A stretch of DNA of 64,000 nt, from positions 257,811 to 321,810 of the forward strand of contig CAWAPQ010000005.1 of assembly GCA_963783965.1 (NCBI GenBank). The letters run 5' to 3'. Of this stretch, positions 9,230-18,494 are shown in pieces. A program made the position numbers and the translations under genes. Source of the DNA: Bog-473 sp963783965 (GTDB lineage Bacteria; Actinomycetota; Acidimicrobiia; Acidimicrobiales; RAAP-2). Position 1 is the first letter of the stretch. Each line of letters starts with the position of its first letter. A model generated the notes under the pieces. That model saw nothing but the letters and a program-made list of their open reading frames with translations. It made no database searches and had not been told where the DNA came from.

Positions 9230-9235
9230 TACCGT
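9230..9235 (+). promoter_or_regulatory. Candidate -10 box for leaderless transcription of the first permease
   Basis: TACCGT matches TANNNT and ends 6 nt before an ATG at 9242 (9236 is also ATG). No ribosome site precedes either ATG. The same spacing recurs at other genes in this window. I see no clear -35 box. Confidence 0.4.
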
Positions 9236-11633
9236 ATGAACATGCAGGGGAGAAACGGCGCTCGGGCGGCCGCATTCTGGGCGCGGCGAGACGTTCGTCG
9301 CCGCTGGAGGTCGCTTGTCCTCTTGGGTGTCCTGATCGGCCTGACCGCAGGCTTCGCTCTTTCGGCGTGGGCCGGCGCCCGACGCACGGACACCGCCCTC
9401 GAACGGCTACGCCAACAGACGAATGCGGCAGATGCGGTCGTGTTCCCCAGCCAGGTGGGAGTGGCTCATCCGCACTGGAAGCGACTCGCAGATCGGCCTG
9501 AAGTCCGGACACTTGCGGTGTGGGATCTCCTCTTCGGCAGCTACGACGGCCAGCCCGGAGCGATCATATTCGGCTCGAAAGACGGCACGTACCTCGGAAA
9601 GGTCGAAAAGCCAGTCGTCGTACAGGGCAGGATGTTCAACCCTCGCTCGTCCGACGAGGTCGTGGTTGACGAGAACTCTGTTGGCCAGGTTCCGCCCGTC
9701 GGTGGCACCTTCACTTACCAGTTCTATGGACGAAACCAGTCCGACCAGGACACCGAGCTACCTCGGGGTCCAAAAGTCACGATGCACGTGGTGGGAGTGG
9801 TTCGAGAGGCTCCTGAGTTCCTGTTTGTCTCGGACGGTCAGGTGTTTGTGCCGCCGGGTTTCTTGGCCCGCTATGGGAAACGGATCCAGACCGCAGAGAA
9901 CGCCGACGTCGTGCTGCGTCACGGCGCAGCCGATGTAGGGGCACTTCGTCATGACGTCGACACGCTTCTCGTCCCCGGCACTCCGGTCCTCGACACGCAC
10001 GCGACGAGTCGACGCGTCAACACCACCTTGGCGGTCGAGACCACCGCGCTGTTGCTCCTCGCCGCGGCCATTCTCTTGGGGGGCGGCATTTTGGTGGCTC
10101 AGGTGCTGGGTCGCTCGGCTACAACCATCGGCGACGACTCCTTGGCGCTGCGGGCCCTTGGCATGTCACGCAACCACCTTGGTCTGGCGACCGGGTTCTC
10201 TCATGTCGTTTCGGCTTTGGTGGCAGTGCCGGTACTTTTCGGGGTGGCGCTTCTGCTTTCGATTCGGTTCCCGGTCGGACTCGGCCGACGGATCGACCCC
10301 GGCGTGGGCTACCACGTGGATTGGACCGTCATCGGGCCCGGCCTCGTCGTCGTCCTCGCCGCGACCGTCGTCGCGTGTTTTCTCATCGGTCGAGGCCCGG
10401 CGGGCGAACGTGCTTCGCGCCGACGTCCCGTGGCCGCACCAGGAGCCTTCCGTCGGTCGGCACCTGTGGCCGTCGGGCTGGGCGCGACGATGGCCTTTGA
10501 ACCGGGGCGGGGCCGTCGGCGTGTCCCGGTCGTGCCGGCCTTGTTGGCAGCGACGATCGCCGTGGCCGGTGTGGTCGCCAGCCTGTGCATCGACCGCGGC
10601 ATCTCGAGCGCACTGGCGCATCCGGAATTGGCGGGCGTCACCTGGGACGCCAGCGTCACGCCGGCACCCTCGGCCCAGACTGGGCGCAATGTGACTGCCC
10701 GACTGGCTGATCACATGACGGAGAAGAACGGCGTGCGTGCGGTCGCAGTCGTGGACCGAGACGTCATCAACGTGGGTCACGTCGGAGCTCCGGTCTTCTC
10801 GGTGCGCCCGATCGCGGGAGCAACGACGACTCCGATCGCCTTCACACTCACCTCAGGGCGCGGTCCTCGAAGACAAGGTGAGGCGGCCATCGGCCCGGCC
10901 ACGGCGAAGGATCTACAGGTTGGCATAGGAGACACCGTCGCCGTCGGTCACTCCGGAGCGCGGGTCCGTATCGTTGGCGAAGCCTTGTTTCCAGGCGACG
11001 TGCATGCGGAGTTTGACGAAGGTCTCTGGCTGGCCCCCACGGAGTTCGACAGGGTCGTGCCTCCGATTCCGCCGGGTGGTTCGCTCAGTGACGAGAGGGT
11101 GCTCGCAGTTCGCTTTGCGCCAGGTGCGAATGGGCAGAGATCTGCTGCGCACCTCGAATCCGCACTGGGACCCCTCTCCCAGGACATCTCCGCGCCTCCC
11201 CTTCCCGAGGAACTGACCAACCTCCGCAATGTCCACACCCTTCCGCAAGTACTGGCGGCATTCCTTGGGCTCATCGCGATAGCTGCCCTCGCATCGGTGC
11301 TTTTGAGCAGCGCTCGGAGAAGGGGCCATGAGTTTGCCGTCCTGCGGGCCATGGGCATGACGCGAGGGAACATCCGGACAGTGCTCAATTTCTCAGGGCA
11401 CGGCCATAGCATTGTTCGGGCTGGTTGCCGGGGTTCCACTCGGGATCGTTGTGGGCCGTATGGGGTGGCAGGCGATCGCAGAGAGGGTTCCGCTCTCAGT
11501 CGTCGCGCCCTTCGCGTTAGTGGCCGTGCTGCTGCTCATACCGGTGACGCTCATTGCGGCCAATGCGTTGGCGCTGTGGCCGGGACACGTCACGCTGTCG
11601 AAGCGCCCGGCGGAGGATCTGCGAGCCGAATAA
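9236..11633 (+). CDS. FtsX-type ABC transporter permease, interrupted by a frameshift
   Basis: This is an ~800-residue permease with an N-terminal helix (SLVLLGVLIGLTAGFALSAW), a large extracytoplasmic domain, several central helices and a second core near VPVVPALLAATIAVAGVVAS. The C-terminal FtsX domain starts at FLGLIAIAALASVLLSSARR and reads FAVLRAMGMTRGNIRTVLN. Immediately after that (run AATTT, 11387–11391) the frame shifts by one base. The proper ending (IALFGLVAGVPLGIVVGR... to RPAEDLRAE) continues in the next frame to 11633, while the unshifted frame runs as nonsense to 11698. Removing one T restores the family C-terminus. Start is ATG 9236, or 9242 if leaderless. It is a paralogue of the permease at 13258–15666. 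No ABC ATPase lies nearby. Sequencing error or real inactivation are both possible. Confidence 0.75.
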
Positions 11634-11759
11634 GCACAACGCTCATGCGGGTTGGCGCGTCGCTGTGCTCATCCAAGGACTACCAGCAGATCCCCTGATC
11701 AGACCGGACTACGACGTCTTGACACATCTGTCCTCGATGTCTTGCGGCATCACAATGAG

Positions 11760-11831
11760 CGCCCCCGGCAGGACTCGAACCTGCGCCACCGGCTCCGGAG
11801 GCCGGTGCTCTATCCGCTGAGCTACGGGGGC
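11760..11831 (-). tRNA. tRNA-Arg (anticodon CCG)
   Basis: Read on the minus strand from 11831, a complete 72-nt cloverleaf forms: acceptor GCCCCCG/CGGGGGC, D arm GCTC/GAGC, anticodon stem CCGGC/GCCGG with loop CTCCGGA (anticodon CCG), T arm GCAGG TTCGAGT CCTGC, discriminator G. CCA is not encoded. Its anticodon arm is duplicated at 1536–1555, and it marks the switch from the lower-GC accessory region to the high-GC core. Confidence 0.95.
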
Positions 11832-11914
11832 GGGAGTTGCAAGAGCAAAGGACGATCGTACTCGTCGGGGGGCGAACGTCCGCCCCGCTCTCACGGCAGC
11901 ATCGCATGCTGCCG

Positions 11915-11920
11915 TATCCT
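11915..11920 (+). promoter_or_regulatory. Candidate -10 box for leaderless lysA
   Basis: TATCCT lies 8 nt before the lysA ATG at 11929, and no Shine-Dalgarno sequence is present. The spacing fits transcription starting at or next to the ATG. Confidence 0.5.
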
Positions 11921-11928
11921 GCACCTCC

Positions 11929-13236
11929 ATGCCGACCGACCACTCCGTGGCCACCGCACCCCTGGAGCGGCAACTCCTCCCGCGTTCGGCGTCGGTCGAC
12001 GAGAAGGGCCACCTGCACGTGGGCGGCATCGACGTGCTGGAGCTGGTTGAGCAATTCGGCACCCCGCTCTTCGTCTACGACGAGGACCATCTGCGTCGGG
12101 CCTGCCGCGCGGCGGTCGCCGCCTGGGGCGACGGCGTGGCGTACGCCACGAAAGCCTTCCTGTGCCGCGCCATGGCCAGGCTGGCGCACGAGGAGGGGAT
12201 GCACCTCGACGTGGCCTCCGGTGGTGAGCTCCATGTCGCCCTCTCTGCCGGTGTCCCTCCCGGCCGGCTCGTTCTCCACGGCAACAACAAGTCCGCCCAG
12301 GAGCTGGCAACGGCGTTGCACGAGGGTGTCGGCCGCATCGTCATCGATTCCTTCGACGAAATCGCCCGCCTGGGGGCTCTGCTGGAGTCCGCGCCACCCG
12401 CACGCGAGCGGCCGAGGGTCCTGGTCCGGGTCACGCCCGGTGTGGAGGCGCACACGCACGAGTTCGTCCGCACCGGGCAGGAGGACTCGAAGTTCGGCTT
12501 CTCGGTCTCGTCCGGCGCTGCGACCGAGGCTGTCGCCGCGCTCGAGCTCATGACCGGTGTCGAGCTCGTCGGCATCCACGCGCACATCGGCAGCCAGGTC
12601 TTCGACGCGTCGTCCTTCGAGCGGGCGGCCGAGGTGCTCGGCGCATTCTTCGCCCCGTTGGAGCTCCCTGAGCTGGTCGTGGGCGGAGGGCTGGGAGTCC
12701 CCTACGTCAACGGCGAGACGGCCCCGACCCAAGCCGCCTGGGCCGAGGCGACGTTGCGCGCCTGCGCCAAGGCCGGCGTCAGTCCGGCCACGAAGATCTC
12801 GGCGGAACCCGGACGGTCGATCGTGGCCGCGGCCGGCATGACCCTCTACACCGTCGGGACCGTGAAGCATCTTCCGGGCATCCGGACCTACGTCAGCGTG
12901 GACGGTGGAATGAGCGACAACCCTCGACCGGTCCTGTACGGGAGCGGGTACGAGGCCTTCCTGCCGCGTGCCGTCGCTGCGCCTCGCCCCCGGCCGGTAC
13001 GAGTCGTCGGGAAGCACTGCGAGAGCGGAGATCTCGTCGTCCCCGACGCCTATGTGCCGGACGATCTGAAGGTGGGCGACGTCCTGGCCACCCCGGTCAC
13101 CGGCGCCTACGGCTACGCCATGGCCTCCAACTACAACAAGGTGCCCCGTCCTGCCGTCCTGTTCGTCGCCGACGGCGACGCCCGGGTGGTCGTGCGTCGG
13201 GAGACCTTCGACGACCTCACGAGCCTCGACGCCTGA
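11929..13236 (+). CDS. lysA: Diaminopimelate decarboxylase
   Basis: LysA decarboxylates meso-diaminopimelate to L-lysine with PLP. The 435-residue protein has the fold-type III alanine-racemase-like barrel. The PLP lysine is in YATKAF (K75). It also has the GNNK motif, HIGSQV, a glycine-rich phosphate-binding VVGGGLGVPY, AEPGRS, then the C-terminal domain with GKHCESGD (the conserved Cys/Glu pair that acts from the partner subunit in the dimer) and YNKVPRP. Length is normal. In actinobacteria lysA is usually followed directly by hom and thrC; here a permease gene on the other strand separates them. Confidence 0.97.
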   Translation: MPTDHSVATAPLERQLLPRSASVDEKGHLHVGGIDVLELVEQFGTPLFVYDEDHLRRACRAAVAAWGDGVAYATKAFLCRAMARLAHEEGMHLDVASGGELHVALSAGVPPGRLVLHGNNKSAQELATALHEGVGRIVIDSFDEIARLGALLESAPPARERPRVLVRVTPGVEAHTHEFVRTGQEDSKFGFSVSSGAATEAVAALELMTGVELVGIHAHIGSQVFDASSFERAAEVLGAFFAPLELPELVVGGGLGVPYVNGETAPTQAAWAEATLRACAKAGVSPATKISAEPGRSIVAAAGMTLYTVGTVKHLPGIRTYVSVDGGMSDNPRPVLYGSGYEAFLPRAVAAPRPRPVRVVGKHCESGDLVVPDAYVPDDLKVGDVLATPVTGAYGYAMASNYNKVPRPAVLFVADGDARVVVRRETFDDLTSLDA

Positions 13237-13257
13237 GCCGGCAGCAGCGGGGGAGGC

Positions 13258-15666
13258 TCACTCCGAGCGCAGAAGCGATGCCGGCCGGGCTCGGGAGGCG
13301 ACCAGGGCCGGGACGACCGCCAGCACGTTCGCGACGACGAGCGTCCCGACTGCCACGCCGACGATGATCCAGGCGGTGACCACCGGGTCGACGGCCACCC
13401 CGAGATTTCCTGCGAAGGCGTCCCAGACCGCCCGTCCCGCCGCGATGCCGAGGGGCACTCCCAGGGCGATGCCGATGATGGCGACGGTCGAGGTCTGCCA
13501 CGCGACCGAAGCGGCCACCTGGCGCCGCACCAGTCCGAGCGCTCGAAGCAGGCCTATTTCCTGGCGCCGTCGGCGCACGCTGCTGAGCAGCAGGTGGAGC
13601 AGCGTGCTCACGCCGAAGAGCACGACGATCAACCCGAAGATGAGCGGGAAGTTGACCGCTTCCCCGAAGTTCACCAGGTCGACCGGCGGCCGGGGCAAAT
13701 TGACGAGCGAGGAGTACTCCGTGCTCAGCGTCGCGAGCGCGGCCCTGCCGGGCGCACCGGGCGCGACGCGCACCAGGAACGAACCGCCGTGGGAAACGGT
13801 CTCGGACACCACACACCTGACGTCGGCGCCACCCCGGCAGGTGGCTCCGGTGAGTGCCGCCATGGACACGACAGCGCCCGTGCCCAGACCCTGGTCGTTG
13901 AAGTCCGGCGGGAACACGGCGGTGCCCACCACCCTGAAGAGCCTGACCCGCGAGGGCCCTGAGCGCTCCGCGATCCCCACTCGCACCGTCGACCCGACGT
14001 GGGCACCGGTCTCGCGCATCGTCTTCGCGCCCAGGACGATCTCGTCCGCCTTGACCGGGAATCGGCCCCCGGTCAACGAGAGGAGGTACGCGCCCCGTAC
14101 GTTCACGCCGGCGATGGCCGCCACCACTCTGCCGTTGACCGTGACCGGACTGCTGACCCCCGCGGTGATCGCTCCGACGCCGGGACGCTCGAGGCTTGCC
14201 AGCATTTGGTCGCTCTGTTCCACCGGCGCCGTGCCGTTGGTGGAGAACCACGCATCGAAGCCCTGTCCGTATTGCGACGGGGTGCCGGTCAGGTGGGAGA
14301 GGCTGGCGCCGAAGACGGCTGTGCCGCATAGCACGCCAACGGCCAGGACGGCGCCCAAAATCGCCGAGCCCACGGGGACGGCGTTGCGCCCTCGTCCGCG
14401 CTCGAGCGCGTTGCGCACGCCGATCAGCGCCGTCGGTGGCGCGCCCGAAGCGGTCAGCAGCGCGACGGTGCGCGAGGAATGCTGGACGTGGGATCCGTCG
14501 TCCCTCGAGAGCAGTCGCGCCGCCTTGGCCGCCGGCCACAGCCCCAACACGGCGACGGCGCCGACGGCGATGGCGGCGCCCCCCAGGAGTAGGAGCGCAT
14601 CGAAGTCGAAGCCCGGGGTCGGGTCGGCCAGTCTCGCCTCGCCGACGGGAGCGAAGACCGACAACCCGGCGGCCACGGCGACGCCCCCGACCGCCCCTAC
14701 GACGGCGATGGCCAGCGTCCGGGCCATGGACAGTGCGAACAGCTGGCGACGTGAGGTGCCGAGCGCGCTCAGTGTCGGCCCGTCCTCGGCTTCAGTGGCG
14801 GCCTGGCGGGCCAGTGCCTGCGCCAGCACGAGGATCCCCACGAGCGCGGCGAGACCCGTCAGGATCCACCACCCGACGGCCTGGGGGTCGATTGAGGTTG
14901 TGATCGCAGTGGCCAAGCCCTGCAGATCGGTCGCGGAGAGGCCGCCGAGGCTCCGCGTGGCCGCCTCGAAACGGAGCAGCCCGCTCGTGCCGGGGTGCAG
15001 GCGGACGAAGTATTCGTACAGCAACACCGTGCGCGGGTTGTAGGCCCGCGCGAACGCTCGTGTCGTGTAGACGTCGAAGGCGGGCTGGTTGGATGTCGAC
15101 GGGAACTCGAATTCGGAGACTGCCATGCCGACGACGTGGACAGTGACCAGCGGCCCGTGCGGCGTGAGGGTGTTCCCGCTCAGAAGGCCGGGGCGCTGGG
15201 AGGTCGCCACGAGGGGAATGTGCAGCACGCTGCCCACGTGCACGCCGTAGGTTGCCAAGTTGAACGACGCCAGCACTTCGGAGGGGTTCGACTGATCGGG
15301 CATGCGCCCGCTCACCAGCTTCACCAAATGCGCCAGGCTCGGTGCGGGCACCTCCTGCAGGCTGAAGTAGTTGACGTTGATCGGCCGACACGCGCAGGTC
15401 GGGGACCCGCTGCCGGCGATGTTCACGACCGTGGTCGACGCAGCATCGGGCAGCTTCGACAATTGGGGCGCCGGCGTGGTGCTGTAGAAATACGCGTCGT
15501 AGCCGTGTGCCGCTTCGAAGCGCGGGAATGCACTCGCCGTTCGCCGCGCCGTCTGCGCGCCGGCGAGCACCACGCCGATCACCACCGCCGTGAGCAGTGC
15601 CAAGGCCAGCCACGATCTCCAGCGCTGGCGCACTCCGGCCCGGAGCAGCATTCTGAGCAGGGACAC
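13258..15666 (-). CDS. FtsX-type ABC transporter permease
   Basis: The 802-residue protein has an N-terminal helix (WLALALLTAVVIGVVLAGAQ) and a ~200-residue extracytoplasmic domain. A first FtsX core follows (LTGLAALVGILVLAQALARQ, LSALGTSRRQLFALSMARTL), then a second extracytoplasmic domain and a C-terminal FtsX core (RRRQEIGLLRALGLVRRQVA, with VPLGIAAGRAVWD). This is the duplicated MacB/FtsX-like permease layout, intact here. It starts at a GTG with GGAGG four bases upstream. It is a paralogue of the frameshifted permease at 9236 and has no adjacent ATPase, so the partner must be encoded elsewhere. Its insertion between lysA and hom, on the opposite strand, breaks the usual biosynthetic string. 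Substrate unknown. Confidence 0.88.
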   Translation of the reverse strand: MSLLRMLLRAGVRQRWRSWLALALLTAVVIGVVLAGAQTARRTASAFPRFEAAHGYDAYFYSTTPAPQLSKLPDAASTTVVNIAGSGSPTCACRPINVNYFSLQEVPAPSLAHLVKLVSGRMPDQSNPSEVLASFNLATYGVHVGSVLHIPLVATSQRPGLLSGNTLTPHGPLVTVHVVGMAVSEFEFPSTSNQPAFDVYTTRAFARAYNPRTVLLYEYFVRLHPGTSGLLRFEAATRSLGGLSATDLQGLATAITTSIDPQAVGWWILTGLAALVGILVLAQALARQAATEAEDGPTLSALGTSRRQLFALSMARTLAIAVVGAVGGVAVAAGLSVFAPVGEARLADPTPGFDFDALLLLGGAAIAVGAVAVLGLWPAAKAARLLSRDDGSHVQHSSRTVALLTASGAPPTALIGVRNALERGRGRNAVPVGSAILGAVLAVGVLCGTAVFGASLSHLTGTPSQYGQGFDAWFSTNGTAPVEQSDQMLASLERPGVGAITAGVSSPVTVNGRVVAAIAGVNVRGAYLLSLTGGRFPVKADEIVLGAKTMRETGAHVGSTVRVGIAERSGPSRVRLFRVVGTAVFPPDFNDQGLGTGAVVSMAALTGATCRGGADVRCVVSETVSHGGSFLVRVAPGAPGRAALATLSTEYSSLVNLPRPPVDLVNFGEAVNFPLIFGLIVVLFGVSTLLHLLLSSVRRRRQEIGLLRALGLVRRQVAASVAWQTSTVAIIGIALGVPLGIAAGRAVWDAFAGNLGVAVDPVVTAWIIVGVAVGTLVVANVLAVVPALVASRARPASLLRSE

Positions 15667-15822
15667 ACGACCTCCGGCGAGAGTGTGGCCCAGGTCCTCG
15701 GGGGCCTCAAGGGCGTCACCCCACGGGCAGCGGTCGTACTAGCACCACTGGGCCGACGCGTGCTCGAGCGACCCCTCCGACTGCCGTCGGCGCGCATGGG
15801 CGGTTCGCAGCGCGGCACCTTG

Positions 15823-15828
15823 TACCGT
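15823..15828 (+). promoter_or_regulatory. Candidate -10 box for leaderless hom
   Basis: TACCGT lies 6 nt before the GTG at 15835, with no ribosome-binding site between. This spacing picks that GTG over the one at 15832 and the ATG at 15796. Confidence 0.45.
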
Positions 15829-15834
15829 TTGGTG

Positions 15835-17190
15835 GTGACCGCGGACCCGGCCAGCACCTTCCCGCACACCCATCAGGCCCCGACCGTGCGCGTCGGCCTG
15901 CTCGGCTGCGGCAACGTCGGCGGCGCCTTGGCCGAAATCCTCCTCACCCGCTCCGAGGACGTCGCCGCCCGCACGGGCATCCGTCTGGAGCTCGTCGCCA
16001 TTGCCGTCGCCGACCCGACACGGTCCCGGCCGGCGGCCATCCCCGCCGATCTCATCGGGACGGACGCCGCCGGACTCGTGGCTCGGGCCGACGTCGATGT
16101 CGTCGTGGAGGTCATCGGGGGGCTGCACCCCGCCCACGAGCTGGTCGAGGCGGCCCTGCGTCACGGCAAGCCGGTGGTCACCGCCAACAAGGCACTGCTG
16201 GCCGTGGCCGGTGCCGAGTTGGCCGAGGTCGCCGACCGGGCGGGTGTCGACCTCCTCTACGAAGCCGCCGTGGCGGGGGCGATCCCCGTCATCCGGCCGT
16301 TGCGTGAGTCCCTGGCGGGTGAGCAGATCGTCCGCGTCATGGGAATCGTGAACGGCACGACGAACTACATCCTCACCCGCATGGAGGAGGAGGGTGCCAG
16401 CTACGACGATGTGCTGCGCGAGGCCCAGGAGCTCGGCATGGCCGAGCGCGACCCCACGGCCGACGTCGAGGGCCACGATGCCGCGGCCAAGGCGGCGATA
16501 TTGGCCGCGCTCGCGTTCGGGAGTGACGTCGTCGATGCGGACGTACACCGCGAGGGCATCAGTGGGATCAGCGCCGCGGACGTCGCCTACGCCAGCCGGC
16601 TCGGGTACTCCGTCAAGCTTCTCGCCATTGCCGAGCTGATCGATGGTGGGCCGCAGCTCTCCGTGCGCGTGCACCCGGCCATGGTTCCCAAGACCCACCC
16701 TCTGGCCGCCGTGCGCGGCGCGTTCAACGCGGTCTTCGTCGAGGGCGCAGTGAGCGGCGAGCTGATGCTCTACGGGCGCGGCGCCGGCGGAGGACCGACC
16801 GCCAGCGCGATGCTCGGCGATCTCGTCGACGCGTCGCGCAACCTGCTCGCCGGCGCGCCCGCCCCGGCGCCGAAGCGGACGAGCACGACCATGTTCTCGC
16901 AGAACGACATGCATTCGGCCTTCTATCTCAGCCTCGACGTGGCGGACCGCCCCGGCGTGCTGGCGGCCGTGGCCAGAATCTTCGGCGAGCACAATGTGTC
17001 CATCCGGGCCATGGAGCAGCTCGGCCTGGCCGAGGAGGCCCGGCTGATCTTCCTCACCCACGTGGCCCGCGAGGGCGATCTGCTGGCGACCATCGACGAG
17101 CTGCGCCGGCACCAGGCGGTGGACCGGGTCAGCGGGGTGCTCCGCGTCATCGGTGAGCCGGCCGACCACCGGGGCGGCGACCCGTCGTGA
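15835..17190 (+). CDS. hom: Homoserine dehydrogenase
   Basis: Hom reduces aspartate semialdehyde to homoserine, the branch point to threonine and methionine. The protein (~451 residues) opens with the NAD(P)-binding VGLLGCGNVGGALAEIL. It contains VTANKALLA (catalytic/structural lysine region), YEAAVAGAIPVIRPLRES, GIVNGTTNYILT, the substrate-binding DPTADVEGHDAAAKAAILA, and a C-terminal ACT domain from ~residue 365 (YLSLDVADRPGVLAAVARIF) that usually mediates threonine feedback. Start GTG 15835 is chosen from the -10 box spacing; the frame is open far upstream, but that part is antisense to the permease. It overlaps thrC by 4 bp (GTGA). Confidence 0.95.
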   Translation: MTADPASTFPHTHQAPTVRVGLLGCGNVGGALAEILLTRSEDVAARTGIRLELVAIAVADPTRSRPAAIPADLIGTDAAGLVARADVDVVVEVIGGLHPAHELVEAALRHGKPVVTANKALLAVAGAELAEVADRAGVDLLYEAAVAGAIPVIRPLRESLAGEQIVRVMGIVNGTTNYILTRMEEEGASYDDVLREAQELGMAERDPTADVEGHDAAAKAAILAALAFGSDVVDADVHREGISGISAADVAYASRLGYSVKLLAIAELIDGGPQLSVRVHPAMVPKTHPLAAVRGAFNAVFVEGAVSGELMLYGRGAGGGPTASAMLGDLVDASRNLLAGAPAPAPKRTSTTMFSQNDMHSAFYLSLDVADRPGVLAAVARIFGEHNVSIRAMEQLGLAEEARLIFLTHVAREGDLLATIDELRRHQAVDRVSGVLRVIGEPADHRGGDPS

Positions 17191-18230
17191 CGGCCGGGTG
17201 GCGCGGCGTCATGGAGGAATACCGTGACTTCCTCCCGATCACCGAGAAGACCCCGGTGGTCACCTTGCTCGAGGGTGGCACGCCACTCGTCCCGGCACCG
17301 CGGTTGTCCGAGCGCGTGGGGGCACAGGTGTGGCTGAAGGTCGAAGGGGCCAACCCGACGGGCAGCTTCAAGGACCGCGGCATGACCATGGCGATCTCCA
17401 TGGCGGTGGACGAGGGAGCCAAGGCCGTGGTGTGCGCGTCCACCGGCAACACGTCCGCCTCCGCTGCCGCCTACGCGTCGCGGGCCGGACTGGCCTGCGT
17501 GGTCCTGATCCCCGACGGCCACATCGCACTCGGCAAACTGGCACAGGCACTCATGCACGGCGCCCGCGTGCTGCAGGTGCGGGGGAACTTCGACCAGCTG
17601 CTCACCATTGTGCGGGATTTGCCCAACCACGCGCCGATCACGGTCGTGAACTCGGTGAACCCCCACCGGATCGAGGGCCAGATGACCGGGGCCTTCGAGA
17701 TCGTCGACGTCCTGGGCGATGCCCCCGACGTGCACTGCATTCCTGTGGGCAACGCCGGGAATATCTCGGCCTACTGGCGGGGTTATCTCAAGTACAAGGA
17801 GGCGGGGCGGTCGAAGAGGCTGCCGCGGATGATGGGTTTCCAGGCCGCGGGAGCGGCGCCGATCGTGCTGGGCCACCCGGTCGAGAACCCCGAGACGATC
17901 GCCACCGCGATCCGCATCGGGAACCCGGCCAGCTGGTATTCGGCCACGGCCGCCGCCACCGAGTCCGGCGGATCCATCACGGCGGTCACCGACGACGAGA
18001 TCATGGACGCCTACACGTTCCTCGCCCAGCAGGAGTCCGTCTTCTGTGAGGCGGCGTCGTCGGCCTCGGTGGCCGGGTTGCTCAAGAACGGGGTGCCCGA
18101 GGGTTCAACCGTGGTGTGTGTGTTGACCGGGCACGGGCTCAAGGACCCCGACCTGGCCATCAAGGCGATCTCGGTCCCCTCGGTGATCGACCTCAAGCTC
18201 GAATCGGTCCTGGCCGAGATCTCCCTGTAG
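17187..18230 (+). CDS. thrC: Threonine synthase
   Basis: ThrC converts O-phosphohomoserine to threonine with PLP. The 347-residue protein has TLLEGGTPLVPAPRLSE at the N-terminus, the PLP lysine in GSFKDRGMTMA (K62), the STGNTSASAAAYASRAG phosphate/substrate segment, IPVGNAGNISAYWRG and a C-terminal VCVLTGHGLKDPD. This is the short class found in actinobacteria. GTG 17187 overlaps the hom stop, which suggests translational coupling. ATG 17211 (MEEYRDFL) is a possible later start. Confidence 0.95.
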   Translation: MTAGWRGVMEEYRDFLPITEKTPVVTLLEGGTPLVPAPRLSERVGAQVWLKVEGANPTGSFKDRGMTMAISMAVDEGAKAVVCASTGNTSASAAAYASRAGLACVVLIPDGHIALGKLAQALMHGARVLQVRGNFDQLLTIVRDLPNHAPITVVNSVNPHRIEGQMTGAFEIVDVLGDAPDVHCIPVGNAGNISAYWRGYLKYKEAGRSKRLPRMMGFQAAGAAPIVLGHPVENPETIATAIRIGNPASWYSATAAATESGGSITAVTDDEIMDAYTFLAQQESVFCEAASSASVAGLLKNGVPEGSTVVCVLTGHGLKDPDLAIKAISVPSVIDLKLESVLAEISL

Positions 18231-18284
18231 AGGCGGAGGCCGGGCGGGTGCCCGGACCACTGACCTGCAGAAAAGGGGGGTGTG

Positions 18285-18314
18285 TTGGCATAACGCCTCA
18301 GCTCCCGCTAAAGT
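18285..18314 (+). promoter_or_regulatory. Sigma-70-type promoter of rho
   Basis: TTGGCA (18285–18290) and TAAAGT (18309–18314) are separated by 18 bp, a good housekeeping promoter. The start of transcription would fall near 18321, leaving an untranslated leader of ~170 nt before rho. A long leader fits the autoregulation by Rho that is known in other bacteria; I did not identify a specific leader structure. Confidence 0.6.
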
Positions 18315-18494
18315 ACAGATATCCCCACTGCGCTTCGCAGCGCCCTCCGCGGGTACAAGCGGTCCCGGGAGAGCATCACGCAGCGGTGATCCGGGGGAAG
18401 GCATTCACACGCGAATCCCTTCTCCTCCCTGAAATTTCCCTCGCCACGCGCGGACGAACCCGGGCCGGCGATAACCCTCTTGGAAGAGGAGCCG

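Noticed and set aside
14995..15834. A 280-codon N-terminal extension of homoserine dehydrogenase
   Set aside because: It is antisense to the intact permease gene and unlike any Hom; the -10 box spacing places the start at 15835.
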